Source: Arenicellaceae bacterium
Lineage (GTDB): Bacteria; Pseudomonadota; Gammaproteobacteria; Arenicellales; Arenicellaceae
Length of the DNA stretch: 35,376 bases
Direction of reading: 5' to 3'
Assembly: GCA_029246505.1 (NCBI GenBank)
Contig: JAQWNC010000024.1
Coordinates: 1 to 35,376 of the forward strand
Below, piece after piece: positions 16,044-25,043 of the stretch (positions are counted from its first letter, which is position 1; the number at the start of each line of letters is the position of its first letter). The notes below the pieces were generated by a model, which saw only the letters and a list, made by a program, of their open reading frames with translations, did not search any database and had not been told where the DNA came from. The translations under genes and the position numbers were made by a program.

Positions 16044-16923
16044 GAGTGCAGATCTGTCTTGCTTGGTTTGTACATTAGGTGCTTGTGCACGTTTAATGCG
16101 GCTGGATAAGCCGATCGGCAGTCTGCTGTTATTAGCTCCAACCCTCTGGGCTCTGTGGATAGCGGGTTCGGGAATTCCAAATTCAGAGTTAGTCTTTATT
16201 TTTATAGTTGGAGTATTTGTTACTAGGTCGGCTGGTTGCGTTATAAACGATATCACTGATCGGGATATTGATCGGCATGTTGCTCGCACCCAGGAGCGCC
16301 CGTTAGCCGCAGGTGATATTAGCCTAAGGTTATCTGTTTGTTTAGCGACATTATTAGGGTTTGTAGCACTAGGGCTATTAATGCTACTGCCGGCGCGTAC
16401 TTGGGGCTGGGCAATTATTGCGGTGGTGTTGACTCTGGTTTACCCAAGATTCAAACGTTTTTTCTCCGCACCGCAACTAATATTGAGTATTGCTTTTTCG
16501 ATGGGTATTCCAATGGCTTGGTCAGCATATGAACATGAGGTTAGCTTGGCCATTGTTCTATTGTGGCTGGCAAATATGTTCTGGGTGCTGGTATACGACA
16601 CGCAATACGCGATGTCTGATCGACCAGATGATATTAAAGTGGGGGTAGGATCTACGGCTATTTTACTAGGTAACAATGATCGTTGGGTAATTGGCCTGTG
16701 GCAGTTCCTGTGTATTTCATTGCTTGCTTATATTGGGGTTATACTGGGTGCAGCACAGGTTTATTTTGCATTATTATTTTTTGCCGCGGCTACATTTATT
16801 TACCAGCAGTGGTTAATTCGTGGTCGAGATAGAGATTCTTGTTTTACGGCATTTAAAAATAACGCCTGGTTCGGTTTTAGCGTTTGGCTAGCATTTGTTT
16901 TGGGAATGCCTGTAGTTCAGTAG
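16030..16923 (+). CDS. ubiA: 4-hydroxybenzoate polyprenyltransferase
   Basis: UbiA prenylates 4-hydroxybenzoate in the inner membrane, an early step of ubiquinone synthesis. It has 297 residues with multiple membrane helices. The first prenyl-diphosphate site is N73-D74-x2-D77-x3-D81 (NDITDRDIDRHVARTQERPL). The second is YDTQYAMSDRPDDIKVG. LMRLDKPIGSLLLLAPTLWAL near the N-terminus is typical. ATG 16030 overlaps recG by 14 bases; a second ATG at 16036 is possible. The chorismate lyase gene ubiC, often directly upstream of ubiA, is absent from this position and from the rest of the window. Confidence 0.96.
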   Translation: MVMSRSADLSCLVCTLGACARLMRLDKPIGSLLLLAPTLWALWIAGSGIPNSELVFIFIVGVFVTRSAGCVINDITDRDIDRHVARTQERPLAAGDISLRLSVCLATLLGFVALGLLMLLPARTWGWAIIAVVLTLVYPRFKRFFSAPQLILSIAFSMGIPMAWSAYEHEVSLAIVLLWLANMFWVLVYDTQYAMSDRPDDIKVGVGSTAILLGNNDRWVIGLWQFLCISLLAYIGVILGAAQVYFALLFFAAATFIYQQWLIRGRDRDSCFTAFKNNAWFGFSVWLAFVLGMPVVQ

Positions 16924-16976
16924 AGGCATTGTGATAGATTCTCGCATACGTGACCGGCGAAGGCATTGAGGGTAGC

Positions 16977-17603
16977 ATGAGATCAATTTTAGTTGTCAAT
17001 CCCAAAGGAGGGTGTGGCAAAACGACTATAGCGACTAATCTAGCTTCTTTTTATGCCGTGTGGGAGGTTCCTGTTGGGTTGATCGATCTCGATCCGCAGA
17101 AATCGTCTTCTGATTGGTTGAAAGTACGCCCCGAAACCGCTAGCACAATACAGGAATTTTCTGGGGTCAAGCGAAAAGGCGGTTTCCCCTCTGATTTAAA
17201 ACGGGTCATTTTCGATGCGCCGGCAAAAACTCAACTGGCATCGGTTACCAGGCTTATTGACATGGTTGATGTGGTTCTAATTCCAGTGCTACCGTCAGCG
17301 ATTGATATACGTGTGACAGCAAAGTTTATAGCTGATTTGTTGATAAAAGTTAAAGTACGTTACAAGCCGGTAAAAATAGCGGTAGTTGGAAATAGAATGC
17401 AAGCTAACTACAAGTCTTCAATGTTACTTGAAGATTTTTTGGAAAAGGTAGAAATTCCTTATATAGCCAAAATCAGGGCTTCACAAAAATATGTTCAGGC
17501 TGCTGATGCTGGTTTGGGTATTTTTGATATGACACCGTTTACCGTTAAGGTCGATGTGGAGGCTTGGAAACCATTAGTAAACTGGATTGAGCAAAAAGAC
17601 TAG
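16977..17603 (+). CDS. Orphan ParA/MinD-family ATPase
   Basis: The product has 208 residues. It has a deviant Walker A at 10-17 (KGGCGKTT, signature lysine K10), a Walker A' strand (LIDLDPQKSSSDW, D39) and a switch-II region (VIFDAPAKTQL, D80). The rest keeps the ParA fold, ending PLVNWIEQKD. It is shorter than chromosomal Soj/ParA, and no parB or parS-like repeat is nearby, so it resembles orphan ParA-like ATPases that position cellular cargo. The cargo is unknown. A GTG at 16950 would add nine residues, but GAGGG (16968-16972) sits properly before ATG 16977, which I choose. It follows ubiA by 53 bases and precedes a membrane hydroxylase-family gene by 71. Confidence 0.85.
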   Translation: MRSILVVNPKGGCGKTTIATNLASFYAVWEVPVGLIDLDPQKSSSDWLKVRPETASTIQEFSGVKRKGGFPSDLKRVIFDAPAKTQLASVTRLIDMVDVVLIPVLPSAIDIRVTAKFIADLLIKVKVRYKPVKIAVVGNRMQANYKSSMLLEDFLEKVEIPYIAKIRASQKYVQAADAGLGIFDMTPFTVKVDVEAWKPLVNWIEQKD

Positions 17604-17674
17604 TAGCTTATAGCTTGAAACAATGGTGAGAGGCGATTAGGGGTAGTATTTTAACTCTAGGGGGCATTAATATA

Positions 17675-18454
17675 ATGGGATTAGCGGTAGGCTTGTTTTT
17701 ATGGCTATTGTTAATGCTGCTTTTAGAACGTAAGTGGCCCCGACGGCAAGTCGCAAATCCGGCGATTTTACGCGTAGGTGTAAATGTATTGTTGGGGGGG
17801 ATCAATTGGAGTTTATTGCAATTAATGGTGCCAGGCGGCCTAATTTTGGTGGCGTTTTTTGTAGAAAATAGTTTGTGGGGTGTATGGCAATTACTTAGTT
17901 TAAACGGAATTCCCGAGATAATAGCCTCCATTGTAATTCTCGATTTTGCTATTTGGTCGCAGCATTATGCGAGCCATAAGTTTAGTTGGTTGTGGCGTAT
18001 TCATCGGGTGCATCATCTGGATATTTGTGTGGATGCTAGTACCGCAGTGCGTTTTCATCCAGCGGAGATACTTGTCTCGTTTGCCTACAAAACCGTATTG
18101 GTTATTGGTTTGGGGGTATCTCCGATAGCAATAGCTGGTTTCGAAATAATTTTGGCGGCTAGCGCGATGTTTAACCATGCAAATCTTCGCTTACCTGATA
18201 CCCTTGATGGGATTTTGCGTACAATAATTGTGACACCAGATATGCATCGAATTCATCATTCGATTGACCCATTGGAGCACGACAGCAATTACGGGTTTTT
18301 CTTTTCTTTTTGGGACCGGGCGTTCGGCGTGTATACGGTGACACCAAAAATACCCCACTCAAAGATATTACTTGGCCTTGATGAGTCTAGAGATGCTGCT
18401 TGCGTTAGAAATCTAGGCACGTTACTTCGTGCTCCATTTGTCGCTAAGATATAG
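17675..18454 (+). CDS. Fatty acid hydroxylase / sterol desaturase family membrane enzyme
   Basis: The 259-residue membrane protein has helices near 2-18, 31-65 and 80-95, and the diiron histidine clusters of the family: H97-x3-H101 (QHYASH), H110-x2-H113-H114 (HRVHH), H128, H168 (FNHAN) and H191-x2-H194-H195 (HRIHH). Members hydroxylate or desaturate lipids at the membrane using oxygen; which lipid is acted on here cannot be read from sequence. AGGGGG (17659-17664) lies 10 bases before ATG 17675. The next gene is convergent. The interval 18455-18667 holds AT-rich sequence and a TATAGCTATA palindrome, but no clear terminator. Confidence 0.88.
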   Translation: MGLAVGLFLWLLLMLLLERKWPRRQVANPAILRVGVNVLLGGINWSLLQLMVPGGLILVAFFVENSLWGVWQLLSLNGIPEIIASIVILDFAIWSQHYASHKFSWLWRIHRVHHLDICVDASTAVRFHPAEILVSFAYKTVLVIGLGVSPIAIAGFEIILAASAMFNHANLRLPDTLDGILRTIIVTPDMHRIHHSIDPLEHDSNYGFFFSFWDRAFGVYTVTPKIPHSKILLGLDESRDAACVRNLGTLLRAPFVAKI

Positions 18455-18667
18455 TAAAAAGTATGCCGTGTGGCGAGTCTGTCTTGCCTGGTGTTGGGTT
18501 AGTATAAAAGTCAGTAGGGGCTAAGAGAATAGTGATGCGTCGAAAACAGACAAGTAAGCACCCTTTTTTGTGCGGCTATTGGCACATGTTTGCAAGGGAA
18601 TAGGCGTAAAAATACTATAGCTATAAGTTGCTGAAATAAAGTATAGATATAGTCAAATTGTTATGCG

Positions 18668-19228
18668 CTACAATCGCGTTAAACAAAGTAGTATCGGAGA
18701 TTTTGGATTTTGACTTCGGGCCGGTTTTGCGCACCCAAAACGTTTGCTGTTCAAAGATTTAAACCATTTTACTACGGCCTTTGTCTCTTCAGCGCCAGTC
18801 GTGTGGCCCGGGTAACACAGAACGCTCATTTTTCCACCTATACATAGTAATTCACTACAGATTTCTAGTGCACCTAGCGTCGAAAGGGTTTGTGTGGTCC
18901 ATAGTTGATCTGACCCTGGAAGGTAGCCGAGATTGAACATGCAGGCACCTATATTACCCATACAGAATTCTGGAAGTACACTAAGTATGTCCGTATGGCT
19001 AATTTGGTGCAGTGAAGCGCGCCTGCTAAAATTCTCTGTAATCAAATATTGTTGGCTGGCTTGAATTGCGATAGCCTGAGTATCAAAAGCATAAACGTGC
19101 CCATCATCGCCGACTAGCCGCGCAAGAAAAATGGTGTCATTTCCATTTCCGCATGTCGCATCGATGGCTAGCGGGCTGATCAGGGGCGAAGCAGCGATAA
19201 AGTTTTGGGCCAGGGTGGTTAGCTGCAT
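18668..19228 (-). CDS. MnmM/YtqB-family SAM methyltransferase (putative tRNA nm5U methyltransferase)
   Basis: The product has 186 residues with a class I methyltransferase fold. The SAM-binding segment is IDATCGNGNDTIFLA (22-36), then YAFDTQ with the acidic ribose-binding residue. The family-specific FNLGYLPGSD (98-107) and CYPGHTTGAEE (138-148) follow. These last two identify the PF06962 'rRNA methylase' family, whose B. subtilis member YtqB was identified as MnmM, methylating nm5s2U to mnm5s2U at the tRNA wobble position. It lies 38 bases downstream of an MnmC-oxidase-like gene on the same strand, which supports the tRNA role. Function in this organism is inferred. No ribosome site is evident before ATG 19228. 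Confidence 0.82.
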   Translation of the reverse strand: MQLTTLAQNFIAASPLISPLAIDATCGNGNDTIFLARLVGDDGHVYAFDTQAIAIQASQQYLITENFSRRASLHQISHTDILSVLPEFCMGNIGACMFNLGYLPGSDQLWTTQTLSTLGALEICSELLCIGGKMSVLCYPGHTTGAEETKAVVKWFKSLNSKRFGCAKPARSQNPKSPILLCLTRL

Positions 19229-19266
19229 GGACTATATATCTAATGTTAAAGATTAGGCTATCGATA

Positions 19267-20325
19267 TTAGTTCGACAGCAGCTGTTCGAGCCTTGCTTGG
19301 TCATGGTTATTTCGAGCAAACAATAGCTGATCAGCAAATGTTATCGCGGCCCGCGGAATGTGAAGGGAGCCTTTACCTCCAAAGCCGTTAAAAATGCCCA
19401 CCTGAGGATAAGATGGGTGTATGCCAATGAATGGTTTTCGGTCGACGGTCGCCGGGCGTATGCCCGCATATTGTTTGATTATTTGGGCCTTCTGAATTGA
19501 AGGGAGGTTTGTTACGTGACGTTTACGCGCTAATGTAAGGCTTTCAAGGAGTAGGTCGCGACCCTCGATGTCTGGATTCAGATGTTGGTAGTTACGTTCA
19601 GTGGTGGCACCCAGCCATCGCTCGGTACCGGTTTGCATTTCCCACTGCCCCCAATTTGAGAGGCTCGGTTGTGTATATGGTTGGTGAAGTTTAAGTAGCT
19701 GTCCTTTGCTAAGGTTGAACGGTAGGGCGTTGAACCATGGATTGAGAATCCCACGCCAGCCTTCGCAAAAAATAACTTTTTTGGATTGAAAATCACGCCA
19801 TCGAATATTTTCACAACCAATAACAAGTTCGTCGTAATCTAATTGCGTTGTTATTCGTGAATTTGTTGAGTCAAGAATATTATGGATCAGCCGGCAGGTC
19901 GTCTGTATGTCGAGCCTGAAAGTATTGCTAATAATTAGCGAATTTTCTCGGTTGGTGTCGGGCAAACTGTTTTCCGATGCGAATCGCTGGAGTCCGGGTA
20001 TGGTGCGTAGCTTGGGTAACGCCTGACTTTGTAGAGTATTGAGAAACCTGGTCTGAGGTAATTCCACTAATATTTTGTACCCCGTCAATTGTTCAAGTAC
20101 TAGGGCAAACTTATTAAGTGCTGCCTGTTTATCATCAAAATCAGGCTCTAACACTAAGCGCTTGCCAGAAATAGGGTTGGCGATTCCTGCGGCAATTGGG
20201 GAGGCGGCGCCAGCTAATGGCCGGTCAACTAATAATAGGTTCGTATCGCGATTTAGTAGCTCAAGTGCAAGTACGCAGCCAGCCAAGCCGCCACCTACAA
20301 TTATAAAATCGATGTTGTGATACAT
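19267..20325 (-). CDS. FAD-dependent oxidoreductase, candidate stand-alone MnmC oxidase domain
   Basis: This 352-residue protein belongs to the DAO superfamily. It has an N-terminal dinucleotide fold (FIIVGGGLAGCVLALELL, 8-25), an acidic second-strand end (LLVDRPLAG), and AASPIAAGIANPISGKR. Near the C-terminus are YAGIRPATVDRKPFIG and FNGFGGKGSLHIP, the second FAD-contact motif. In E. coli the oxidase half of MnmC converts cmnm5U to nm5U and is fused to a methyltransferase half. Here no methyltransferase is fused, but one of the MnmM family is encoded directly downstream. That neighbourhood is the main reason for the tRNA call. ThiO/DadA-like amine oxidases are the alternative. Its start lies 29 bases from a divergent gene. 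Confidence 0.72.
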   Translation of the reverse strand: MYHNIDFIIVGGGLAGCVLALELLNRDTNLLLVDRPLAGAASPIAAGIANPISGKRLVLEPDFDDKQAALNKFALVLEQLTGYKILVELPQTRFLNTLQSQALPKLRTIPGLQRFASENSLPDTNRENSLIISNTFRLDIQTTCRLIHNILDSTNSRITTQLDYDELVIGCENIRWRDFQSKKVIFCEGWRGILNPWFNALPFNLSKGQLLKLHQPYTQPSLSNWGQWEMQTGTERWLGATTERNYQHLNPDIEGRDLLLESLTLARKRHVTNLPSIQKAQIIKQYAGIRPATVDRKPFIGIHPSYPQVGIFNGFGGKGSLHIPRAAITFADQLLFARNNHDQARLEQLLSN

Positions 20326-20343
20326 ATTGGCTCAGATTATATA
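20315..20343. promoter_or_regulatory. Overlapping divergent promoters between the oxidoreductase and the MFS gene
   Basis: Only 29 bases (20326-20354) separate two divergent start codons. On the plus strand, TTGTGA (20315-20320) and TATATA (20338-20343) are spaced by 17 bases. On the minus strand, a perfect TATAAT (20341 to 20336) overlaps the plus -10, without a good -35. Both would give transcripts starting within a few bases of the start codons. This is consensus inference only. Confidence 0.4.
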
Positions 20344-20354
20344 GAATCAATCGA

Positions 20355-21656
20355 ATGGATATTACAAATGAAAAAAGCAAAGTATCGAAACAGCGTTTTT
20401 TGCTTTTTAAACGCCGTTTCGGGCCGTTATTTGTGACGCAATTCTTAGGAGCATTTAACGATAATTTTTTTAAGAATGCACTAATCGTGCTGTTTACTTT
20501 TGTAATGGCGAGTAGCCTGGGTGAAACTTTGGTGCTTATTAATCTTGCCAGTGCCTTGTTCATTTTGCCGTATTTTTTATTTTCGCCGATTGCTGGTCAG
20601 TTGGCCGATAAGTATGAGAAATCTTCATTAATACAAACCATTAAGCTAAGTGAAATTGTCATTATGGCCTTGGCGGCGTTGGCTCTATGGCTCCAGTCGG
20701 TGTATGCAATGTTATTTGTGTTATTTCTACTCGGTACACAATCGACTTTTTTTGGCCCCACTAAATATAGTTTGCTGCCTCAACACCTTAGTCGAGAGGA
20801 GCTATTGGACGGTAATGCCTACGTTGAGGGTGGGACGTTTTTAGCTATTTTAGTGGGCACTCTATTTGGTGGTTGGTTAGCTGCGGATTCGTCGACACGT
20901 GAGTGGCTCGGTTACGGGGGTGTTTTTATTGCATTTATTGGTTGGCTTGCCAGCAAAGGAATTCCGGAGGCCCCTTCCGCTGCTGCAAATCTTAAGCTGG
21001 ACTGGAATTTATATCGAGGCATTGTCGGTTTGCTATCAGAAGTAAGATTGGCGGGGGTTAGCAGCATAATTGCTTATATATCGTGGTTTTGGTTGCTTGG
21101 GGCGTTATTCCTTACGCAGTTGGCTCCTTGGGCGCAAGATATACTTAAAGCAGATGGTCGGCTTGCAACTTTGTTGATTGCAATTTTTTCGATTGGCATC
21201 GCTATTGGATCTATTTGGTGTTCCTATCTTGCAGAAAAGCACTCTAGTTTGAAGGTCGCCATTGCCGGTGGTTTTGGTATGAGCGTGTTTACGTTGTGGA
21301 TGGCACTAATACCCGAACAAACCAGTGCTATAGACAGCATCCGAATGTTGCCTAAATCTTTGGTGGGATGGTCAGTAATTATAAGTTTAGGGGGATTGTC
21401 CGTTTGTGCTGGACTGTATACGGTACCGCTATATACCTTATTACAGTCCGATAGTCCGGAACGTGTTCGCTCACGAGTAATTGCGGCGCTAAATGTTACT
21501 AATTCGATTTATATATTTGGAGGATCCATATTGGCGGTAGGCTTGCTTTCAGTTGGTTTGTCAATCTCGATGTTATTTGGGCTTCTCGGTTTTATCAATT
21601 TTGTCGTTATGATAATGCTCCAGGGCCATGCGGCCGGCCGGGTACTGCGTAATTGA
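20355..21656 (+). CDS. LplT-like MFS transporter
   Basis: The product has 433 residues and about 12 membrane helices. The N-terminal FVTQFLGAFNDNFFKNALIV (27-46) and SPIAGQLADKYEK match LplT and the MFS module fused to acyltransferases in Aas-like proteins. LplT flips lysophospholipids across the inner membrane for re-acylation. The partner acyltransferase/acyl-ACP synthetase domain (Aas) is neither fused nor adjacent here, so the substrate is uncertain. A central acidic/positive loop follows helix 6 (LKLDWNLYRG). The last 29 bases overlap tag, suggesting coupled translation. Confidence 0.85.
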   Translation: MDITNEKSKVSKQRFLLFKRRFGPLFVTQFLGAFNDNFFKNALIVLFTFVMASSLGETLVLINLASALFILPYFLFSPIAGQLADKYEKSSLIQTIKLSEIVIMALAALALWLQSVYAMLFVLFLLGTQSTFFGPTKYSLLPQHLSREELLDGNAYVEGGTFLAILVGTLFGGWLAADSSTREWLGYGGVFIAFIGWLASKGIPEAPSAAANLKLDWNLYRGIVGLLSEVRLAGVSSIIAYISWFWLLGALFLTQLAPWAQDILKADGRLATLLIAIFSIGIAIGSIWCSYLAEKHSSLKVAIAGGFGMSVFTLWMALIPEQTSAIDSIRMLPKSLVGWSVIISLGGLSVCAGLYTVPLYTLLQSDSPERVRSRVIAALNVTNSIYIFGGSILAVGLLSVGLSISMLFGLLGFINFVVMIMLQGHAAGRVLRN

Positions 21657-22230
21657 CAGGATTCGTTGTAAGTGGTGTGGAAGTGAGCCAATATACACCG
21701 AATATCACGATGTTGAATGGGGTTTTCCTGTTTATGACAGTCGGGAGCTGTTTGAACTGCTTAATTTGGAAGGTGCCCAAGCCGGACTCAGCTGGATCAC
21801 GGTACTCAAAAAGCGATCGCGTTATCAGCAAGTTTTTGACAATTTTGAACCGAAAAAAATGGCAGTTTATGATGAGATAAAACGTACCGAATTACTCTCA
21901 GATGCAGGAATAATTCGTAATAAACTCAAGGTTAACGCTTTTATTGAAAATGCCAAGGCCTACTTAAAAATGGAGGCCTTAGGTGAAGATTTTAGTGGGT
22001 TTATCTGGGGCTTTGTAGATGGTGAGTCGTTGTTAAATGGTTATACCAGTATGGCTGAATTGCCAGCGCAGACCAAGCTATCCGGGTCTATGAGTGAGGC
22101 TCTTAAAGAAAAGGGCTTTAGATTTGTTGGACCGACCATTTGTTACGCTTTTATGCAGGCGGCTGGTTTAGTGAATGATCATACGATCGATTGTTTTAGA
22201 CGCACTGAGGTGCCTTCTGTAGGGTTTTAG
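21628..22230 (+). CDS. tag: DNA-3-methyladenine glycosylase I
   Basis: Tag removes 3-methyladenine from alkylated DNA. The 200-residue sequence aligns with E. coli Tag over its length: RCKWCGSEPIYTEYHDVEWG, LNLEGAQAGLSWITVLKKR, DAGIIRNKLKVNAFI, GFRFVGPTICYAFMQAAGLV and NDHTIDCF. The zinc ligands correspond to C14, H27, H185 and C189. The homology starts around residue 10, but no usable start exists there (only ATT/GTA), so ATG 21628 inside the MFS gene is the likely start. The 5'-end overlap of 29 bases implies an operon with the transporter. Confidence 0.95.
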   Translation: MRPAGYCVIDRIRCKWCGSEPIYTEYHDVEWGFPVYDSRELFELLNLEGAQAGLSWITVLKKRSRYQQVFDNFEPKKMAVYDEIKRTELLSDAGIIRNKLKVNAFIENAKAYLKMEALGEDFSGFIWGFVDGESLLNGYTSMAELPAQTKLSGSMSEALKEKGFRFVGPTICYAFMQAAGLVNDHTIDCFRRTEVPSVGF

Positions 22231-22280
22231 TTTTAGGTAAAGGTTATTTGCAGCGTTTCCAAGTTTGATTTAGCGATGCT

Positions 22281-22289
22281 TGCTATAAG
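22281..22289 (+). promoter_or_regulatory. Extended -10 promoter candidate for leuS
   Basis: TGC followed by TATAAG (22284-22289) is an extended -10 with one mismatch; a TTGATT at 22265 is too close to serve as its -35. It predicts a leader of about 78 bases. A second candidate -10, TACAAT (22358-22363), ends 10 bases before the ATG and would give an almost leaderless mRNA. No T-box or attenuator is apparent. Confidence 0.4.
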
Positions 22290-22373
22290 TTGCCTTGATC
22301 ACTAATCAGCTGCGCTTATTATGCGAAAATTGCATAGCCGCTGCGGGGTCAACTGGCTACAATACGCCACGTT

Positions 22374-24977
22374 ATGAAAGAGCAATATTTACCTAACGAG
22401 TTGGAACCGAAAGTTCAGCGTCGTTGGCAAGAAGAAAGCGTGTATCGGGCGCTAGAGGACGATGCGCGCGAAAAGTTTTATTGCTTGGTGATGTTTCCGT
22501 ATCCATCCGGAAAGTTGCATATGGGGCATGTCAGAAATTACACCATCGGCGATGTGATTAGTCGCTACCAGCGGATGCTTGGGAAGAATGTATTACAGCC
22601 GATGGGCTGGGATGCGTTCGGCCTTCCTGCTGAGAACGCAGCGATTGCCAATAAAACTGCACCAGCAAAGTGGACCAAAGAGAATATTGCCTATATGCGT
22701 GGGCAGCTAGAGCGTTTGGGCTACAGCTATGATTGGGCGAGAGAGTTTGCGACTTGTGACCCGGACTATTATCGTTGGGAGCAGTGGTTTTTCACTAGGC
22801 TAATGGAACGTGGTTTGGCCTATAAGAAAGAAGCTGAAGTTAACTGGGATCCCGTCGATCAAACGGTATTGGCTAATGAGCAGGTAGAGAATGGCCGTGG
22901 CTGGCGTTCTGGTGCGTTGATCGAGCGCAGAAGAATTTCGCAATGGTTTTTACGTATAACGGATTATGCAGAGGAGTTGATTGATGGTTTGGAACAACTT
23001 GAAGATTGGCCGGAGTCGGTGCGGACTATGCAGCGGAACTGGATTGGTAAGTCAGTTGGTGTCGAGGCGGTGTTTACGGTTGCGGGCTCAGGTATTGATG
23101 GAGATGCGCTAAAAGTATTCACTACTCGGCCAGACACAATTATGGGGGTGACCTTTTTGGCGGTGGCGGCACAGCACCCTTTAGCTGTTAGCGCGGCCAG
23201 GGATGATCCAGATCTACAGGCTTTTCTTGATGAATGTGGCCATTTAAAAACCGCTGAAGCAGATTTGGAGACCATGGAAAAGAAGGGTATGTCGCTTGGA
23301 GTTTTCGCGGAACACCCTATTAGCGGAGAACAAATCCCGGTTTGGGTGGCTAACTTTGTGTTGGCTAGTTATGGCACTGGCGCAGTTATGGCAGTTCCCG
23401 CCCATGATCAACGTGATTGGGAGTTTGCCAAGGAGTATGGCATTGATAGGACGCCTGTTGTATACCCAATTGATGGATCACTTGACCTTGAGTCTGGCGC
23501 TTTCACGGAATATGGGATACTGAAAAACTCAGGGCAGTTTGATGGCCTAAGTTCAGAAAAGGCCAAACAATACATCGCTGAATGGCTTGAAGAAAATCAG
23601 CTTGGCGAACAAAAAATTAATTATCGATTGCGGGATTGGGGTGTATCTAGACAGCGCTATTGGGGCTGCCCAATTCCGGTTATAACTATTGATGGTAAGA
23701 CTGTCCCTATTGACGCGAATCTATTACCCGTTGTGTTACCTGAAAATGTTGTGTTGGATGGCGTAGGTTCACCTATTAAAAAAATGCCTAAGTTTTTTGA
23801 AACAACTGACCCTAAAACTGGTGGGTTGGCTAAACGGGAAACTGATACTTTCGATACCTTTTTTGAGTCTTCCTGGTATTACGCGCGTTTTTGTTCGCCA
23901 GACAATGACCAAGCCATGCTCGATGAGCGAGCAAAATATTGGTTGCCAGTTGACCAGTATGTAGGCGGCGTAGAGCATGCGGTATTGCACTTGTTATACG
24001 CTCGATTTTTTCATAAATTGATGCGTGATGAAGGTTTGGTGAGCGGTGATGAGCCGTTTAAGAAGCTTCTGACGCAAGGGATGGTGATAGCTGAAACTTA
24101 TTATAGGGAGGGGAAAAATGGTCGAAAGACGTTTTTTAATCCTGCCGATGTAGAGACCATCAAAGATGAAAAAGGTCGTATTCTTCAGGCAGTTTTACGA
24201 AGTGACGGAAAGTCGGTGGTTGTAGGCGGCGTAGAGAAGATGTCGAAGTCGAAGAATAATGGTGTTGATCCACAGTCGATGATTGACCGGTATGGCGCCG
24301 ATACTGTGCGTTTATTTATGATGTTCGCCTCACCACCAGAGCAGTCACTTGAATGGAACGATGATGCGGTCGCTGGTGCATCCCGTTTTTTACGTAGAGT
24401 TTGGGCTTGGTTTTACAAGTATAAGTCAGTTTTTCAAGTTGGTCCCTGTGAGCAACTTTTTGAACCGAAGCTAGAGAACGATGCCCTCTTTGAAGTTCGC
24501 CGTACGGTTTATACTGTTTTGGACAAGGCTTTACGCGATTACGAACGCCAGCAGTTCAATACTGTTGTGGCGGCTTGCATGGAAATGACAAATGCACTTG
24601 AAAAATTTGATTGGTTAACCGCTGGTGCGGCTAGCAGCCAAGTGCAATGTGAGGCGGCGATTATTTTATTAAAGCTATTGGCACCGGTAGCTCCACATAT
24701 CGTCGAACAAATCTCTGATGAGCTCAATATACGAGAGCAAGTTGAGACTAGTTGGTTACAAATTGATGAAACAGCATTAAAACTCGATAAGGTCGAGCTG
24801 GTAATTCAGGTAAATGGGAAATTACGTAGTAAACTGCAGGTGGCGGTCGGTATTCCGCGTGACCAATTGGAAGCATTGGTGCTAGCTGATGAGAATGTAC
24901 AGCGTTTTATTGGGGGTTCTGTGGTCCGGAAAGTTATCATAGTGCCTGATAAGCTTGTGAATGTAGTAGCAAGTTAA
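22374..24977 (+). CDS. leuS: Leucyl-tRNA synthetase
   Basis: LeuRS charges tRNA-Leu. It has 867 residues, as expected. The catalytic signatures are [19 protein letters not shown] (HMGH at 49-52) and KMSKS at 622-626. The CP1 editing domain keeps [12 protein letters not shown] and the AHDQRD loop. The ZN-1 insert lacks the cysteines of E. coli LeuRS (it reads [14 protein letters not shown], then [13 protein letters not shown]), a variant seen in other bacteria. The anticodon-binding and C-terminal domains are complete, ending LVNVVAS. It begins the leuS-lptE-holA block. Confidence 0.98.
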   Translation: MKEQYLPNELEPKVQRRWQEESVYRALEDDAREKFYCLVMFPYPSGKLHMGHVRNYTIGDVISRYQRMLGKNVLQPMGWDAFGLPAENAAIANKTAPAKWTKENIAYMRGQLERLGYSYDWAREFATCDPDYYRWEQWFFTRLMERGLAYKKEAEVNWDPVDQTVLANEQVENGRGWRSGALIERRRISQWFLRITDYAEELIDGLEQLEDWPESVRTMQRNWIGKSVGVEAVFTVAGSGIDGDALKVFTTRPDTIMGVTFLAVAAQHPLAVSAARDDPDLQAFLDECGHLKTAEADLETMEKKGMSLGVFAEHPISGEQIPVWVANFVLASYGTGAVMAVPAHDQRDWEFAKEYGIDRTPVVYPIDGSLDLESGAFTEYGILKNSGQFDGLSSEKAKQYIAEWLEENQLGEQKINYRLRDWGVSRQRYWGCPIPVITIDGKTVPIDANLLPVVLPENVVLDGVGSPIKKMPKFFETTDPKTGGLAKRETDTFDTFFESSWYYARFCSPDNDQAMLDERAKYWLPVDQYVGGVEHAVLHLLYARFFHKLMRDEGLVSGDEPFKKLLTQGMVIAETYYREGKNGRKTFFNPADVETIKDEKGRILQAVLRSDGKSVVVGGVEKMSKSKNNGVDPQSMIDRYGADTVRLFMMFASPPEQSLEWNDDAVAGASRFLRRVWAWFYKYKSVFQVGPCEQLFEPKLENDALFEVRRTVYTVLDKALRDYERQQFNTVVAACMEMTNALEKFDWLTAGAASSQVQCEAAIILLKLLAPVAPHIVEQISDELNIREQVETSWLQIDETALKLDKVELVIQVNGKLRSKLQVAVGIPRDQLEALVLADENVQRFIGGSVVRKVIIVPDKLVNVVAS

Positions 24978-25043
24978 GGACATTTGCCGATACAATTGCA
25001 ATTAGAAGCAGAATGAGGAGCCTCGAAGAGGCGGGTAGATCAA

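Noticed and set aside
18552-18595. GCAC/GTGC and TGTGC/GCACA stems around a T6 run as a terminator between convergent genes
   Set aside because: Stems are 4-5 bp, and the T run precedes the second hairpin instead of following it on either strand, so intrinsic termination is not supported.
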